NCBI GenBank assembly: GCA_019359175.1
Contig: JAHHHU010000012.1
Coordinates: 1-64,000 of the forward strand
DNA length: 64,000 bases
DNA from: Phormidium tanganyikae FI6-MK23
GTDB taxonomy: Bacteria > Cyanobacteriota > Cyanobacteriia > Leptolyngbyales > Leptolyngbyaceae
Reading direction: 5' to 3'
Below, one piece after another: positions 52,874 to 62,527 of this stretch (the stretch's first letter is position 1; every line of letters starts with the position of its first letter). A model generated the notes under the pieces. The model did not search any database, had not been told where the DNA came from, and was given only the letters and a program-made list of their open reading frames with translations. The position numbers and the translations under genes were made by a program.

Positions 52874-53938
52874 TTACCGAGTGTGCGGCGATTGATAGTA
52901 GATCTTTGTTCCGGTATCTGCCACAAAATGACAGGCAAAATAGGATTTAAAGAAGCTCTTCCAAATCGGCTCACTCGACTTACGATAGTATCCACCTAAC
53001 ACAGGCTTAATCGCTTCTGTCGCTTCCTTCAAACGGTAGTGCGGCATATTCGAGAAGATATGGTGTGCAACGTGAGTCCCAATGTCGTGATGAATCGGAT
53101 TAAAAATTCCGTAATCACGATCAATAGTAGACAACGCACCCTTAAGGAAATACCAATCTTCGCTTCGATACCAAGGAATATCATCCTCAGTGTGATGTAA
53201 GAAAGTAACTAAATCCAACCAAACGACGAACACTGCATAACCGCCGAGATAGTACTTCAGTAGAAACAGAAAGCCAAATTGGAAAGTCAACACTGCGAGA
53301 AACCCAATCATTGCCAACCAGCAAACGGTACTCACAATGATGTCATTCCGCTCCGATGGCTTGAAGATCGGGCTATTCGGCGCAAAGTGGGAACCTTGCT
53401 TACCCGGCGATCGACGAAACAGGTACAGCGGATATGCCAACAGCGGCAAATAAAACCGCATCAGCTTTTCCAAAAATCCCATTTCTGCATACTGTGCCTC
53501 TGTTACCGGATACCAGCTTTCATCGGTTTCGATGTTGCCCGTATTCGCGTGATGTGTCCGATGGCTGATTCTCCAACCGTGAAACGGAACTAAAATCGGA
53601 GAGTGCGACAGATGACCAATCAAGTTATTCAACCACTTGTGTTTGGAAAATGAGCCATGTCCGCAGTCATGCCCAACCACAAATAAAGCCCAGAACATCG
53701 TGCCCTGAGCAAACCAGAAAATCGGAAAAAACAACCAAGAATCAAGATAAGCCGCGATCGCGATCAGGCCTGCAATGATTCCAAGATCGAGGAAGAAGTA
53801 GGAAAGCGATCGAGCGGTGCTCGGTTCAAAACAGCGATCGGGAATTGCCGATCGTACATCTTTGAGCGTAAAGGGTAGATCCTGACGAGCATGAGCGTCT
53901 GTAACCGGGGAACTAGACGGATTCGGATAAACTTGCAC
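52874..53938 (-). CDS. desB: Acyl-lipid omega-3 (delta-15) desaturase
   Basis: 354 residues from a GTG at 53938 (no ATG fits). Three histidine boxes bind the di-iron centre: HDCGHGSF (about 87-94), HRTHH (about 124-128) and HVAHH (near 295). HDCGHGSFS, rather than HDCGHRSF, and the FLHHTEDDIPWYRSEDWYFLKGALSTIDRDYG block fit DesB (omega-3), not DesA. It adds a third double bond to linoleoyl chains in membrane lipids and is classically cold-induced in cyanobacteria. Confidence 0.9.
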   Translation of the reverse strand: MQVYPNPSSSPVTDAHARQDLPFTLKDVRSAIPDRCFEPSTARSLSYFFLDLGIIAGLIAIAAYLDSWLFFPIFWFAQGTMFWALFVVGHDCGHGSFSKHKWLNNLIGHLSHSPILVPFHGWRISHRTHHANTGNIETDESWYPVTEAQYAEMGFLEKLMRFYLPLLAYPLYLFRRSPGKQGSHFAPNSPIFKPSERNDIIVSTVCWLAMIGFLAVLTFQFGFLFLLKYYLGGYAVFVVWLDLVTFLHHTEDDIPWYRSEDWYFLKGALSTIDRDYGIFNPIHHDIGTHVAHHIFSNMPHYRLKEATEAIKPVLGGYYRKSSEPIWKSFFKSYFACHFVADTGTKIYYQSPHTR

Positions 53939-54061
53939 GTAATTTTCTTTAGCGAAACGATAGGTAGCTTGGTCATTTTACCGTTTTGCCGCTGTTACTG
54001 TAACAGTATGTTTCGAGAATTAGAGCCAGACGCTTAGATTTGCCGAGTATAGTTGAAGTGA

Positions 54062-54325
54062 ATGTGGCGCAGTGGAACGTTAATGAACTTTTGCACAATG
54101 GTCTTAAAACGTAGCTCAGATTACTGGGTTGCCCTCTGCCTTGAAAATGGAATTGTTGGGCAAGGCGAGACGCAAAATCAAGCGATCGACAAATTGAAAG
54201 AAGCGATCGACTCCTTTGGATATGGCTTCTATTTCTCACTCGTCCCAATTCAAGAACTCCACGAATTCTTGGCATTAGAAACAGACGATCGACAAATTCG
54301 TGAGATTGCGATCGGATTCAGCTAA
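54062..54325 (+). CDS. HicB-like domain protein, no HicA partner seen
   Basis: 87 residues from an ATG at 54062 (another at 54083). YWVALCLENGIVGQGETQNQAIDKLKEAI is the HicB-type fold. Typical HicB antitoxins have a downstream HicA toxin and an HTH; neither is seen here. It may be an orphan antitoxin-like protein or a regulator of unrelated function. Confidence 0.6.
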   Translation: MWRSGTLMNFCTMVLKRSSDYWVALCLENGIVGQGETQNQAIDKLKEAIDSFGYGFYFSLVPIQELHEFLALETDDRQIREIAIGFS

Positions 54326-55940
54326 ACCGGATGAAAATTGCGCCTCGCTGCACCCCGGAGCGATTACCGTAATTGCTAACGGTCAGCGATCGTAGATGCT
54401 CAAAAAGCGGTTCTCCCACGAGTTCAGCGACTTTCAGAATCGGTAACTGCTTTTCTAAAATAGGTTGTGCCGTCTCCCAATCGAGGTAGAGATACCCAGC
54501 GTTCTCTTTCTGTAAAGCTGCGATCGCTTGATCGAATGTCTTGCTATTCGCTAGAACGTTTTTCTTCGCACTGAGAACTGTATTCATCGCATTCATCGAA
54601 GTTGTGAAAATCTCGTATTTGTCGATCGTGGTATGCACGCCGACCACTTCAGCATCAATTTTCTTCGCTGCATCCGCCGAACCCAATCGCGTCCAAACCG
54701 ATACAGGCTGATTGCCGATTTGAATTGTTCCCGTCGTAATGCCTTGCGCTTTGCCCAATTCATCCAATCGCGCGATCGCGGTTTCTGCTCCCGGATCTGC
54801 GGTCTTATCTGCTACAAATACCCAATCAAGCATCTCAGATTTCGGCACCAATGCCAGCGCATACTCGCCCTTCACCCAGTTGAAAATGTCCTGCGGCAAG
54901 TCGAGATTCCAGCGTTTTCCTAGCGTCTCGATCGGAGAATTCACCCATTTTGAGACGGCTCCATCGCTCGATAATCCTAACCACAACTGATCGAGATTGA
55001 TTCCAGAGGCGGAAATCGGCGCGATTGCGGGCACATATTTCAACGCATCGACAGGCTGTTTAATTGAATTCGCTTCTGTACCGTCTCGAATAATTGCCGT
55101 TTCAGCAATCAATCCTTTGCGATCTAAACCGAGCGAAATTGCAGCACTCGAAGCAGTTTCTGTAATCTCTTGCCCGTTTAATTCAGTGAGTTGTGGCAGA
55201 TTGGCAAAGACTACGCCAATTCGTCCTTGATCGAGCGCTGCGATCGCCTGCTGATACTCGCTTGAATGCTCTAAATTCAGTTCCACTGCCTGCACGTTAT
55301 TAATTGCATCTCGCAGCACTTTTGGACTATTCGCAAACAGCACATACTGACGACCCACGATCGCAGTCGCAACCGTCATCGGAGCAGATTCCGCCTCTAC
55401 TTTGCCGTAGATAATCTTCGTGCCTTTGTAATCGTCGAATGCGAGATCCGTTCCTGCGATCGCGCGTTTTTGCCAAAATACCTGAAGAAATTCTCTCGAT
55501 CTCTCTGTATCTTTTGTCGCCAGCGCAAGTAAATAACCTGCCGCCTTGCCGTTAGCTTCATCTCGATCGATGTCTAATGTCGTAATCGCTGCGGTAATCT
55601 CATCACCCAACCACGGCTGTACATCCCGGCGATAATCAAGCTCCGATTTTCCTAAAATTCCTTGCTTAAACTGCTCAAATTCGCGGCGCGTTGTGGCTCG
55701 ATCGCTTGGTTTTGTCCCGACTTGCCGCAAGCTTTCGAGTCGATCAGGGTTCACCAATAGCGAAGCCATGACAGGCGCTTGTTTAGGAACAAACATTGCC
55801 GCAGTCGGACTACTTTGTGAGCTGCCTTTGAGCAAACCGAGCGGACTCTGGGCAAAAATCCAGCTAAACCCGATCGTAGCAACGAGCAGCAGAGAAATCG
55901 CGATCGCGGCAACGGCATTAAGGAAAGAGCGAAACTTCAT
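54318..55940 (-). CDS. DUF3352 family membrane-anchored protein
   Basis: 540 residues from the ATG at 55940 (MKFRSFLNAVAAIAISLLLV). A hydrophobic N-terminal anchor (about 7-30) is followed by an exported-looking region with repeated KAMxFVPKQAP-like start (AAMFVPKQAPVMASLLVNPDRLE) and DUF3352 pattern. These proteins are widespread in cyanobacteria with unknown role, suggested to lie in the periplasm or thylakoid lumen. It overlaps the HicB-like gene by 8 bp at its stop codon. Confidence 0.8.
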   Translation of the reverse strand: MKFRSFLNAVAAIAISLLLVATIGFSWIFAQSPLGLLKGSSQSSPTAAMFVPKQAPVMASLLVNPDRLESLRQVGTKPSDRATTRREFEQFKQGILGKSELDYRRDVQPWLGDEITAAITTLDIDRDEANGKAAGYLLALATKDTERSREFLQVFWQKRAIAGTDLAFDDYKGTKIIYGKVEAESAPMTVATAIVGRQYVLFANSPKVLRDAINNVQAVELNLEHSSEYQQAIAALDQGRIGVVFANLPQLTELNGQEITETASSAAISLGLDRKGLIAETAIIRDGTEANSIKQPVDALKYVPAIAPISASGINLDQLWLGLSSDGAVSKWVNSPIETLGKRWNLDLPQDIFNWVKGEYALALVPKSEMLDWVFVADKTADPGAETAIARLDELGKAQGITTGTIQIGNQPVSVWTRLGSADAAKKIDAEVVGVHTTIDKYEIFTTSMNAMNTVLSAKKNVLANSKTFDQAIAALQKENAGYLYLDWETAQPILEKQLPILKVAELVGEPLFEHLRSLTVSNYGNRSGVQRGAIFIRFS

Positions 55941-56130
55941 AATCAAGGGGCGCAACGAGGTCTATCCAAAAATATTATCCCGGACGCGAGCAGACTTGGC
56001 GAATCCAGATTTTAGAACTGAAACAGGACACTCAACCACAATCCTTCCTGCCGCAGATTTAATCTCGCTCGTCTGAGTCCTTCTCCATCCTTAAAGAGAA
56101 ACGTTCTTCTGCTTGTACTTGAATCAATGA

Positions 56131-56289
56131 ATGAGTCTATCCCTACTGCTTTGTGCCGATGTCAGTCAATATACCGAATACCGAAGCAGAATTCTGCAGC
56201 CCTTTCTTGACGATGAGGATGTCACGCCATTTCCAGAGGGATCACCCAATCGCATTGAGATTCAACTCAAAAGAACCCTGAGTTCTTAA
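56131..56289 (+). CDS. Possible 52-residue protein
   Basis: From an ATG at 56131 to a TAA at 56289, open and acidic in the centre (PFLDDEDVTPFPEGSPNRIEIQ). No ribosome binding site or homologue is evident. It could be a gene, a fragment or chance. Confidence 0.3.
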   Translation: MSLSLLLCADVSQYTEYRSRILQPFLDDEDVTPFPEGSPNRIEIQLKRTLSS

Positions 56290-56295
56290 CCCAAA

Positions 56296-56778
56296 TCATC
56301 CTCGTCCCTTCACCCCTGGATGATCTGGACAATATCGCACAATCTCAACCGTCTGCGGCAGCACCCCGACCATCAGCGCAAATGCTTCACTTGGCAACCG
56401 CGCCACCAACTCCGCCCCAAAATAATTCTCAAACTGATTCAAAATCATCTGCGCCCGCTGAAACGGCATCGCATGATCGGTAATCTGCTGCGTCAGGCGA
56501 ATCCATTGACGGCGAATTAAATAAGCCTTCTGCCGTTCTTCATGCGCCTTCGGATCTACTAGCTCTAGGTCTCCGACCGCCAACACGCCTTTGCACCCTC
56601 GATCGAATAAATTCCCGACCGCCGCGCCCGGCCCTGCAAACTCAGCATGGAATTGCTTATAAATAATTAATCCATTTCGTCTACGGCTATTCACCATCAG
56701 CAATTGCCCGTGGCTAAGCTGAGTCAGAATATCAGACACTTGCTTTAAATAAATGAATGGTCTTGGAGATTGTGCCAC
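56296..56778 (-). CDS. Conserved hypothetical protein, unrecognised family
   Basis: 160 residues from a GTG at 56778 (MAQSPRPFIYLKQ; a further in-frame GTG gives VSDILTQL). Alpha/beta composition with no membrane segment. The start codon lies inside a hairpin listed separately. It follows dnaA on the same strand by 62 bp, so the two could be cotranscribed. I cannot name its function. Confidence 0.65.
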   Translation of the reverse strand: MAQSPRPFIYLKQVSDILTQLSHGQLLMVNSRRRNGLIIYKQFHAEFAGPGAAVGNLFDRGCKGVLAVGDLELVDPKAHEERQKAYLIRRQWIRLTQQITDHAMPFQRAQMILNQFENYFGAELVARLPSEAFALMVGVLPQTVEIVRYCPDHPGVKGRG

Positions 56779-56798
56779 TACACTCTAGTGGCTTTTTT
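56774..56798 (+). terminator. Plus-strand terminator-like hairpin over the start of the gene at 56778
   Basis: GCCACTA pairs perfectly with TAGTGGC across CACTC and is followed by six T on the plus strand. On the minus strand the hairpin covers the GTG start of the 160-residue gene, which could limit its translation. Confidence 0.5.
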
Positions 56799-56839
56799 CC
56801 GATCTGTCATGAGTGAGGGACAGTTCTCAAACAGGAAGA

Positions 56840-58252
56840 TTATTTTCGTCCTTGGTTCGCAAGATGAATGCGATCGCCCAATTGCCGTAAGGTTTGCGCC
56901 ATGCTGGAATCTTTCTCTTTAAGCTGTCCGATTTTTTCGCAGCTATACATCACTGTGGTGTGATCTTTTCCACCGAACACTTCCCCAATTTTCGGCAGAC
57001 TTAGCTCGGTGTGATAGCGCATTAGATACATTCCAACTTGCCGCGCGACGCTGATCTCTCGTCGTCGGGAATTGCTTTTAAGATCGTCGATCGACACTCC
57101 GAATGCTTCTGAAACGGCGTTGATCACGGTTTCTGGGGATGCCTCGACTTTTTCCACGGGCGGATTCAGCATCGGGGCAATATTCTCAACGGTCATCGGT
57201 AGCCCAGAGATTGAAATATACGCAACGGCGCGAATCAGTGCGCCTTCTAATTCCCGAATGTTTGAGGTATAGCTTGAGGCAATGTATTCGATCACCTCGC
57301 GCGGCAATCTCATATTTTCGTATTCGGCTTTTTTCTGCAAAATCGCCATTCGAGTTTCGAGATCCGGCGGCTGAATGTCTGCAATCAATCCCATTGAAAA
57401 TCGGGAACAGAGCCGCTCTTGCAGGCGAGGAATTTGGTTAGGGGGACGATCGGAGGCAAGCACGACTTGTTTTCCAGCCTCGTGCAGCGTATTGAAGGTG
57501 TGAAAAAATTCTTCTTGCGTGTATTCTTTGCCTTCGATGAACTGGATGTCATCGACTAGTAACACATCCGCTGCTCGATAGCGATCGCGAAAACTCTGCA
57601 AGTCGTCTTTACGAATCGCTGTGATCAAGTCATTCGTAAATTTCTCGGTCGAGACGTAAAACACTTTGGCATCGGCGGAAATCTCAATGCGGTAATGCCC
57701 GATCGCTTGCATCAAGTGAGTTTTACCGAGTCCAACTCCGCCACATAGAAAGAGAGGATTGAATTCGCGTCCAGGGGATTCCGCGACCGCCAGCGATGCC
57801 GCGTGCGCCATACGGTTATTCGGACCGACGACTAAGCGCGAGAACACATATTTTGAGTTGAGATCTGCCGAACTGCTCGATCGAGCCACTTGAAGTGGTA
57901 ATTCTGGCATTACAGGAGCCTCGATCGCGAACGGATAAAACAAATCAGTATCGTCGCCTTCTGCATTTGGCACAAAGCGAAACTGCACCTCGACGGGTCG
58001 CCCTACGATGCTGTGAACGGCTTCCTGTACCGTTTTCATGTAGTGTTTCTGAATCCAATTTTTGGCGAATGGATTTGCAGTTCTCAGCGTCAAGCAAGTC
58101 TCGGTTAACTCTTCTGGAACCGCAGTTTTTACCCAGGTGTCAAAGGTTGGCGGACTAAACTTAAGTCTCAAAATTTCGAGAATTTCAGACCACATCACAT
58201 CGATCGAGCTTTCTACCGTCATATCCCCGCTCCGAACCTCAGACCAAAGCAT
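56840..58252 (-). CDS. dnaA: Chromosomal replication initiator protein DnaA
   Basis: 470 residues from the ATG at 58252; internal in-frame ATGs at 58222 and 58195 are plausible starts. AAA+ motifs are [16 protein letters not shown] (Walker A) and [24 protein letters not shown] (Walker B and sensor 1). The C-terminal DnaA-box domain has [40 protein letters not shown]. No DnaA-box cluster is visible in the flanking spaces, so the origin is not placed here. dnaN is not adjacent. Confidence 0.96.
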   Translation of the reverse strand: MLWSEVRSGDMTVESSIDVMWSEILEILRLKFSPPTFDTWVKTAVPEELTETCLTLRTANPFAKNWIQKHYMKTVQEAVHSIVGRPVEVQFRFVPNAEGDDTDLFYPFAIEAPVMPELPLQVARSSSSADLNSKYVFSRLVVGPNNRMAHAASLAVAESPGREFNPLFLCGGVGLGKTHLMQAIGHYRIEISADAKVFYVSTEKFTNDLITAIRKDDLQSFRDRYRAADVLLVDDIQFIEGKEYTQEEFFHTFNTLHEAGKQVVLASDRPPNQIPRLQERLCSRFSMGLIADIQPPDLETRMAILQKKAEYENMRLPREVIEYIASSYTSNIRELEGALIRAVAYISISGLPMTVENIAPMLNPPVEKVEASPETVINAVSEAFGVSIDDLKSNSRRREISVARQVGMYLMRYHTELSLPKIGEVFGGKDHTTVMYSCEKIGQLKEKDSSMAQTLRQLGDRIHLANQGRK

Positions 58253-58553
58253 AGAATAATTTACTCTACTTCAATTTGTCTCTGAGCAAATTAAGTGAAC
58301 TTTTTAAGATCCGGTAGAAATCAGAGATCGTCGTGATCCCATAATTTGCAATAAGCGTCAACCTATCCTGGAAATATTTAGAGCGTGGAATCCCCGTGAA
58401 AGACTAATGCACGATCGCGGTTTTTACGATATATCTGATTCGATTACCGATCGACTAAATCAGAAAGGCGAGAAACAGTATTAACGGTAAGAAGCGCAAT
58501 CCTCGCGCTAGGATAAATGAATCTTTAAACGATTTTTATCGCTCAGACCTGTT
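58253..58553. other. Intergenic region between dnaA and the helicase gene
   Basis: 301 bp between divergent genes. I see no TTATCCACA match, no strong promoter pair and no small gene. A few CGATCG cores occur. Confidence 0.45.
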
Positions 58554-61220
58554 GTGAATACTCCCTCTTCCAGAGTCGATCTCGCTAAGCTCTACCCGTT
58601 TGAACTTGATGAATTTCAACTGCAAGCGATCGCTGCACTGGAAGCGGGAAAATCCGTCGTCGTTTGCGCCCCTACTGGATCAGGAAAAACGCTGATTGGT
58701 GAATTTACGATTCATCGCGCCCTAGCAGCAGGTCGGCGCGTGTTCTACACCACACCGCTCAAAGCACTCTCAAATCAGAAGCTACGAGACTTTCGCGAGC
58801 AGTTCGGAACCGAAAACGTCGGACTACTGACCGGAGATACCTCGATCAATCGAGAAGCGCCAATTCTCGTGATGACGACGGAAATTTTCCGCAATATGCT
58901 CTATGGAACCCCGATCGGAGAAGTTGGGACTTCTCTGATTGGAGTCGAAGCGGTGGTGCTGGATGAATGCCACTACATGAACGATCGACAACGCGGCACA
59001 GTCTGGGAAGAGTCGATTATTTACTGTCCACCCGATATCCAACTCGTCGCGCTCTCTGCAACCGTGGCGAATAGCGATCAACTCACCGACTGGATCGCTC
59101 AAGTTCACGGAGCCACCGAGCTAATTTATTCTGACTTCCGCCCCGTTCCGCTTCAGTTCTCATTTTGCAATCCGAAAGGACTCTTTCCCCTACTCGATGA
59201 GACAGGAAAGCGATTGAGTCCGCGCCTCAAACCAAAACGCAGTGAATATCGACCCAGGGGAGCCAATCAACGGGGCGCATCTCGTCCAGAATCTCCCAGT
59301 TTGGCGTTTCTGGTCAGTCAGCTTGCAGCGAAAAATATGCTGCCTGCGATCTACTTTATTTTCAGTCGGCGCAACTGCGATAAAGCAGTCACAGAGCTTG
59401 GAAATCTGACGCTGGTCAATGAAGCGGAAACAGCACAACTGAAAGAGCGGATCGATGCGTTTCTCGATCGTAATCCCGAAGCCGGACGCGCTGGACAAGT
59501 TGAACCTCTGTATCGCGGCATCGCAGCCCACCACGCTGGAATTCTCCCCGCATGGAAAGGCTTAGTCGAAGAACTTTTTCAAGAAGGTCTGATCAAAGTG
59601 GTTTTTGCGACTGAAACCCTTGCGGCTGGGATCAATATGCCTGCTCGAACTACCGTGATTTCGAGCCTTTCTAAACGAACCGATGCCGGACATCGATTGT
59701 TGAATCCGTCTGAATTTCTGCAAATGTCTGGACGGGCAGGACGACGCGGCATGGACGATCGCGGTTATGTCGTCACCGTACAAACTCCATTCGAGGGGGC
59801 GAAAGAAGCGGCATATCTAGCAACATCGGGAGCCGATCCGCTGGTGAGTCAATTCACACCGAGTTATGGCATGGTGTTGAATCTGCTGCAAACACATTCG
59901 ATCGAACAAGTTAAAGCCCTAATCGAACGCAGTTTTGGACAATATCTTTCAACCCTTTACCTCAAACCCCAACAGCAAGAACTCGAACGCTGCAAACTTG
60001 AATTAAAGCAGCTTGAATCGATCGTCTCGGAAGTCGATTGGAAACTGTTAGGACAATACGAAAAGCTGCAAGAACGCCTCAAAGAAGAAAAACGTCTGCT
60101 GAAAATTCTGCAAAGTCAGGCAGATGAAATGCATTCGGGAGAACGGGCGATCGCGCTTTCTTTCGCCGTCGCAGGCACAATTCTCGCGCTCAAAGGAGAC
60201 GGAGGAACAACGATTCCTGCTGTTCTCGTGATGAAAGTTCCGGGTTCGGGTCAGTTTCCTTATTTCATCTGTCTAGGACAAAATAATCGCTGGTATGTCG
60301 CGTCGGTCGCAGATGTAGCAGCTTTGCGCGGTGAAATTCCCCGATTGGAACAAGTAGACTCTCTCACACCACCGCCTGAGTTAGTATTCAAACCGGGACA
60401 AACTCGCAAAGGTACAGAAGAAAGTGTCGCGATCGCTCAACTCGTTCCCGACCCGCCCGGACTGCCCGACGAAGATCCTGAAGTCTACGCCCAACACCAA
60501 CGCCTAAAAGCAGTGCAGGCACAGATGGAAGCGCATCCCGTTCACCAATGGGGCGATCGTCCGCAAACCTTTAAACGCCAGCGACGAATTGAAATGCTGC
60601 AAGCAGAGGTCAACGATCGACAAGAAAAGCTCGATCGACAAACCCAACGCCACTGGGACGAATTCGTCGCGCTGATCGAAATCCTGCGGCGATTTGGCTG
60701 TCTTGACGATTTGACTCCGACCGTTCTAGGACAAGCCACCGCAGCAATTCGAGGCGATAACGAACTGTGGATCGGTTTAGCTCTGATGTCTGGCGATCTG
60801 GATCACCTTGATCCGCATCATCTCGCGGCTGCCTGTGCTGCTCTGGTGACTGAAGTTTCACGCCCCGACACTTGGACACGATACGATGTCTCAAACCCCG
60901 TCCTAGAAGCCCTCAGCGAACTCCGCAGCATTCGACGACAACTGTTTCAGCTGCAACGCCGTTATCAAGTTGCGCTCCCCGTCTGGCTCGAAGACGAAAT
61001 GATTGGACTGATTGAGCAGTGGGCATTAGGAACAGATTGGGTCGAGTTGTGCAGCAATACGAGCTTAGATGAAGGCGATGTGGTGAGAATCTTACGCCGC
61101 ACGTTGGATTTGCTGTCTCAAATTCCGCATACGCCTCACCTTTCCCAACCGCTTCGAGCCAATGCAATTCGGGCAATTCAACTGCTCGATCGATTCCCAG
61201 TGAACGAAAGTGTTGAATAA
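58554..61220 (+). CDS. Ski2-family DExH RNA helicase
   Basis: 888 residues from a GTG at 58554. N-terminal helicase motifs: VVCAPTGSGKTLIGEF (I), TTPLKALSNQKLRDF (Ia), VVLDECHYMND (II, DECH), ALSATVAN (III). The second RecA-like part includes AAHHAGILPAWKGLVEELF, FATETLAAGINMPARTTV and QMSGRAGRRGMDDRG (VI). The C-terminal 300 residues resemble the DSHCT region. It is the cyanobacterial relative of plant chloroplast ISE2 and of Ski2/Mtr4, so a role in RNA processing or decay is likely. Confidence 0.92.
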   Translation: MNTPSSRVDLAKLYPFELDEFQLQAIAALEAGKSVVVCAPTGSGKTLIGEFTIHRALAAGRRVFYTTPLKALSNQKLRDFREQFGTENVGLLTGDTSINREAPILVMTTEIFRNMLYGTPIGEVGTSLIGVEAVVLDECHYMNDRQRGTVWEESIIYCPPDIQLVALSATVANSDQLTDWIAQVHGATELIYSDFRPVPLQFSFCNPKGLFPLLDETGKRLSPRLKPKRSEYRPRGANQRGASRPESPSLAFLVSQLAAKNMLPAIYFIFSRRNCDKAVTELGNLTLVNEAETAQLKERIDAFLDRNPEAGRAGQVEPLYRGIAAHHAGILPAWKGLVEELFQEGLIKVVFATETLAAGINMPARTTVISSLSKRTDAGHRLLNPSEFLQMSGRAGRRGMDDRGYVVTVQTPFEGAKEAAYLATSGADPLVSQFTPSYGMVLNLLQTHSIEQVKALIERSFGQYLSTLYLKPQQQELERCKLELKQLESIVSEVDWKLLGQYEKLQERLKEEKRLLKILQSQADEMHSGERAIALSFAVAGTILALKGDGGTTIPAVLVMKVPGSGQFPYFICLGQNNRWYVASVADVAALRGEIPRLEQVDSLTPPPELVFKPGQTRKGTEESVAIAQLVPDPPGLPDEDPEVYAQHQRLKAVQAQMEAHPVHQWGDRPQTFKRQRRIEMLQAEVNDRQEKLDRQTQRHWDEFVALIEILRRFGCLDDLTPTVLGQATAAIRGDNELWIGLALMSGDLDHLDPHHLAAACAALVTEVSRPDTWTRYDVSNPVLEALSELRSIRRQLFQLQRRYQVALPVWLEDEMIGLIEQWALGTDWVELCSNTSLDEGDVVRILRRTLDLLSQIPHTPHLSQPLRANAIRAIQLLDRFPVNESVE

Positions 61221-61294
61221 TTAGTGCTTGCTAGTAGTGTTTGCTAGAAAATGCTCTGGGCATTCTAAGCCTGAAGTGTTTTGGGAATCGAGCA

Positions 61295-62491
61295 ATGGGA
61301 ACTCAAGCAGGTGTTGGAATCAGCCATCTTCGTAACGTCACCCAAGCCGCACAAGAAGCCGTTCAAAAAGCGCTAACGGCTGCAAATATTGAACAGCCCG
61401 ATTTCGTGTTTCTCTTCGCCTCGCTCGGATACGACCAGCACAAACTCGTTCAAACCGTGCGTCAAGCAACCGGGAATTGTCCCTTAGCGGGCTGTTCTGG
61501 ACAAGGCATCATTGTGCAAAATGAAACCGACGAATCGAACTTCTCGATCGCAGTCATGGCGATCTGCTCCGACGAAATCCGCTTCACCAACCGATACGCT
61601 GTGGGCTTGAAAGAAGATTCAACTGAAACGGGTAAGACGATCGCGAGTAAGCTGCAATCGGATCTCAGCGACGATACCCAAGCAATGTTCCTGTTCACCG
61701 ACGGCATGACGGTCAACTTCGATCGATTAAAGGAAGGGATGGAATCAGAATTTTCGCGAACCCTCCGGGGAGCGAAGCTGCCGTTGCCAATTTTAGGGGG
61801 AGCCGCAGGCAGTGATACCGAAATGCGCGAAACGTTTCAATACTGCAATGATCAAGTGTTTTCTGACGGTGTGGTTGGAACGCTAATCTCTGGTGACTGT
61901 GAAATCTTTTGGGCATTGAATCACGGCTGTATTCCGATCGGCTACGAGCGTAAAATCACTCGCGCTGAAGGTAATCGAATCTATGAAATTGACAATCAGC
62001 CTGTGTTTGACGTACTGAGAGAATACCTTTCGGATGAAGAAATCGAAGCATGGGATCGAACGATTGTGGCATTTTGCTTTGGACTGAAAGCACCAAGCGA
62101 AGCGCAAGATGAATTTGTGATTCGATATTTACCAAGCAAAGATGAAGTCGCGGGATCAGTAACGCTACAAACCGAAGTTGTAGAAGGAAGCAGCATCTGG
62201 ATTACTCGCCGCGACGTAGAGAAAATCACTCAAGGAATTGACGCGATCGCTCAACAAGTGAATGCCCAACTTAACGATCGACCTGCAAAACTGATTTTCC
62301 AATTCGACTGCTACGGTCGCGGAAAATCCGTCCTTGGCGAAACCCAAAAACAACGGCTTGAACAAAACTTACAGCAACAAGTGGGTGCAACGCTGCCTTG
62401 GATCGGACTCTATACTCACGGCGAAATCGCTCCCCTTCAGAACAAAAACAGCTTTCACAACTACACCTTAGTTCTAGCAGCAATCTACTAA
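61295..62491 (+). CDS. FIST-domain signal-input protein
   Basis: 398 residues from the ATG at 61295 (MGTQAGVGISHLRNVTQAA). The FIST_N domain (about 25-215) and FIST_C domain (about 220-365) are visible; no membrane segment is seen. FIST domains are thought to bind small molecules, probably amino acids, and feed histidine kinases or cyclases. A kinase gene lies 36 bp downstream on the same strand, so the pair may form a soluble sensor module. Confidence 0.88.
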   Translation: MGTQAGVGISHLRNVTQAAQEAVQKALTAANIEQPDFVFLFASLGYDQHKLVQTVRQATGNCPLAGCSGQGIIVQNETDESNFSIAVMAICSDEIRFTNRYAVGLKEDSTETGKTIASKLQSDLSDDTQAMFLFTDGMTVNFDRLKEGMESEFSRTLRGAKLPLPILGGAAGSDTEMRETFQYCNDQVFSDGVVGTLISGDCEIFWALNHGCIPIGYERKITRAEGNRIYEIDNQPVFDVLREYLSDEEIEAWDRTIVAFCFGLKAPSEAQDEFVIRYLPSKDEVAGSVTLQTEVVEGSSIWITRRDVEKITQGIDAIAQQVNAQLNDRPAKLIFQFDCYGRGKSVLGETQKQRLEQNLQQQVGATLPWIGLYTHGEIAPLQNKNSFHNYTLVLAAIY

Positions 62492-62527
62492 TTGTAATTG
62501 CGTCAGAACGCTTAGTCCCCACCTCTT

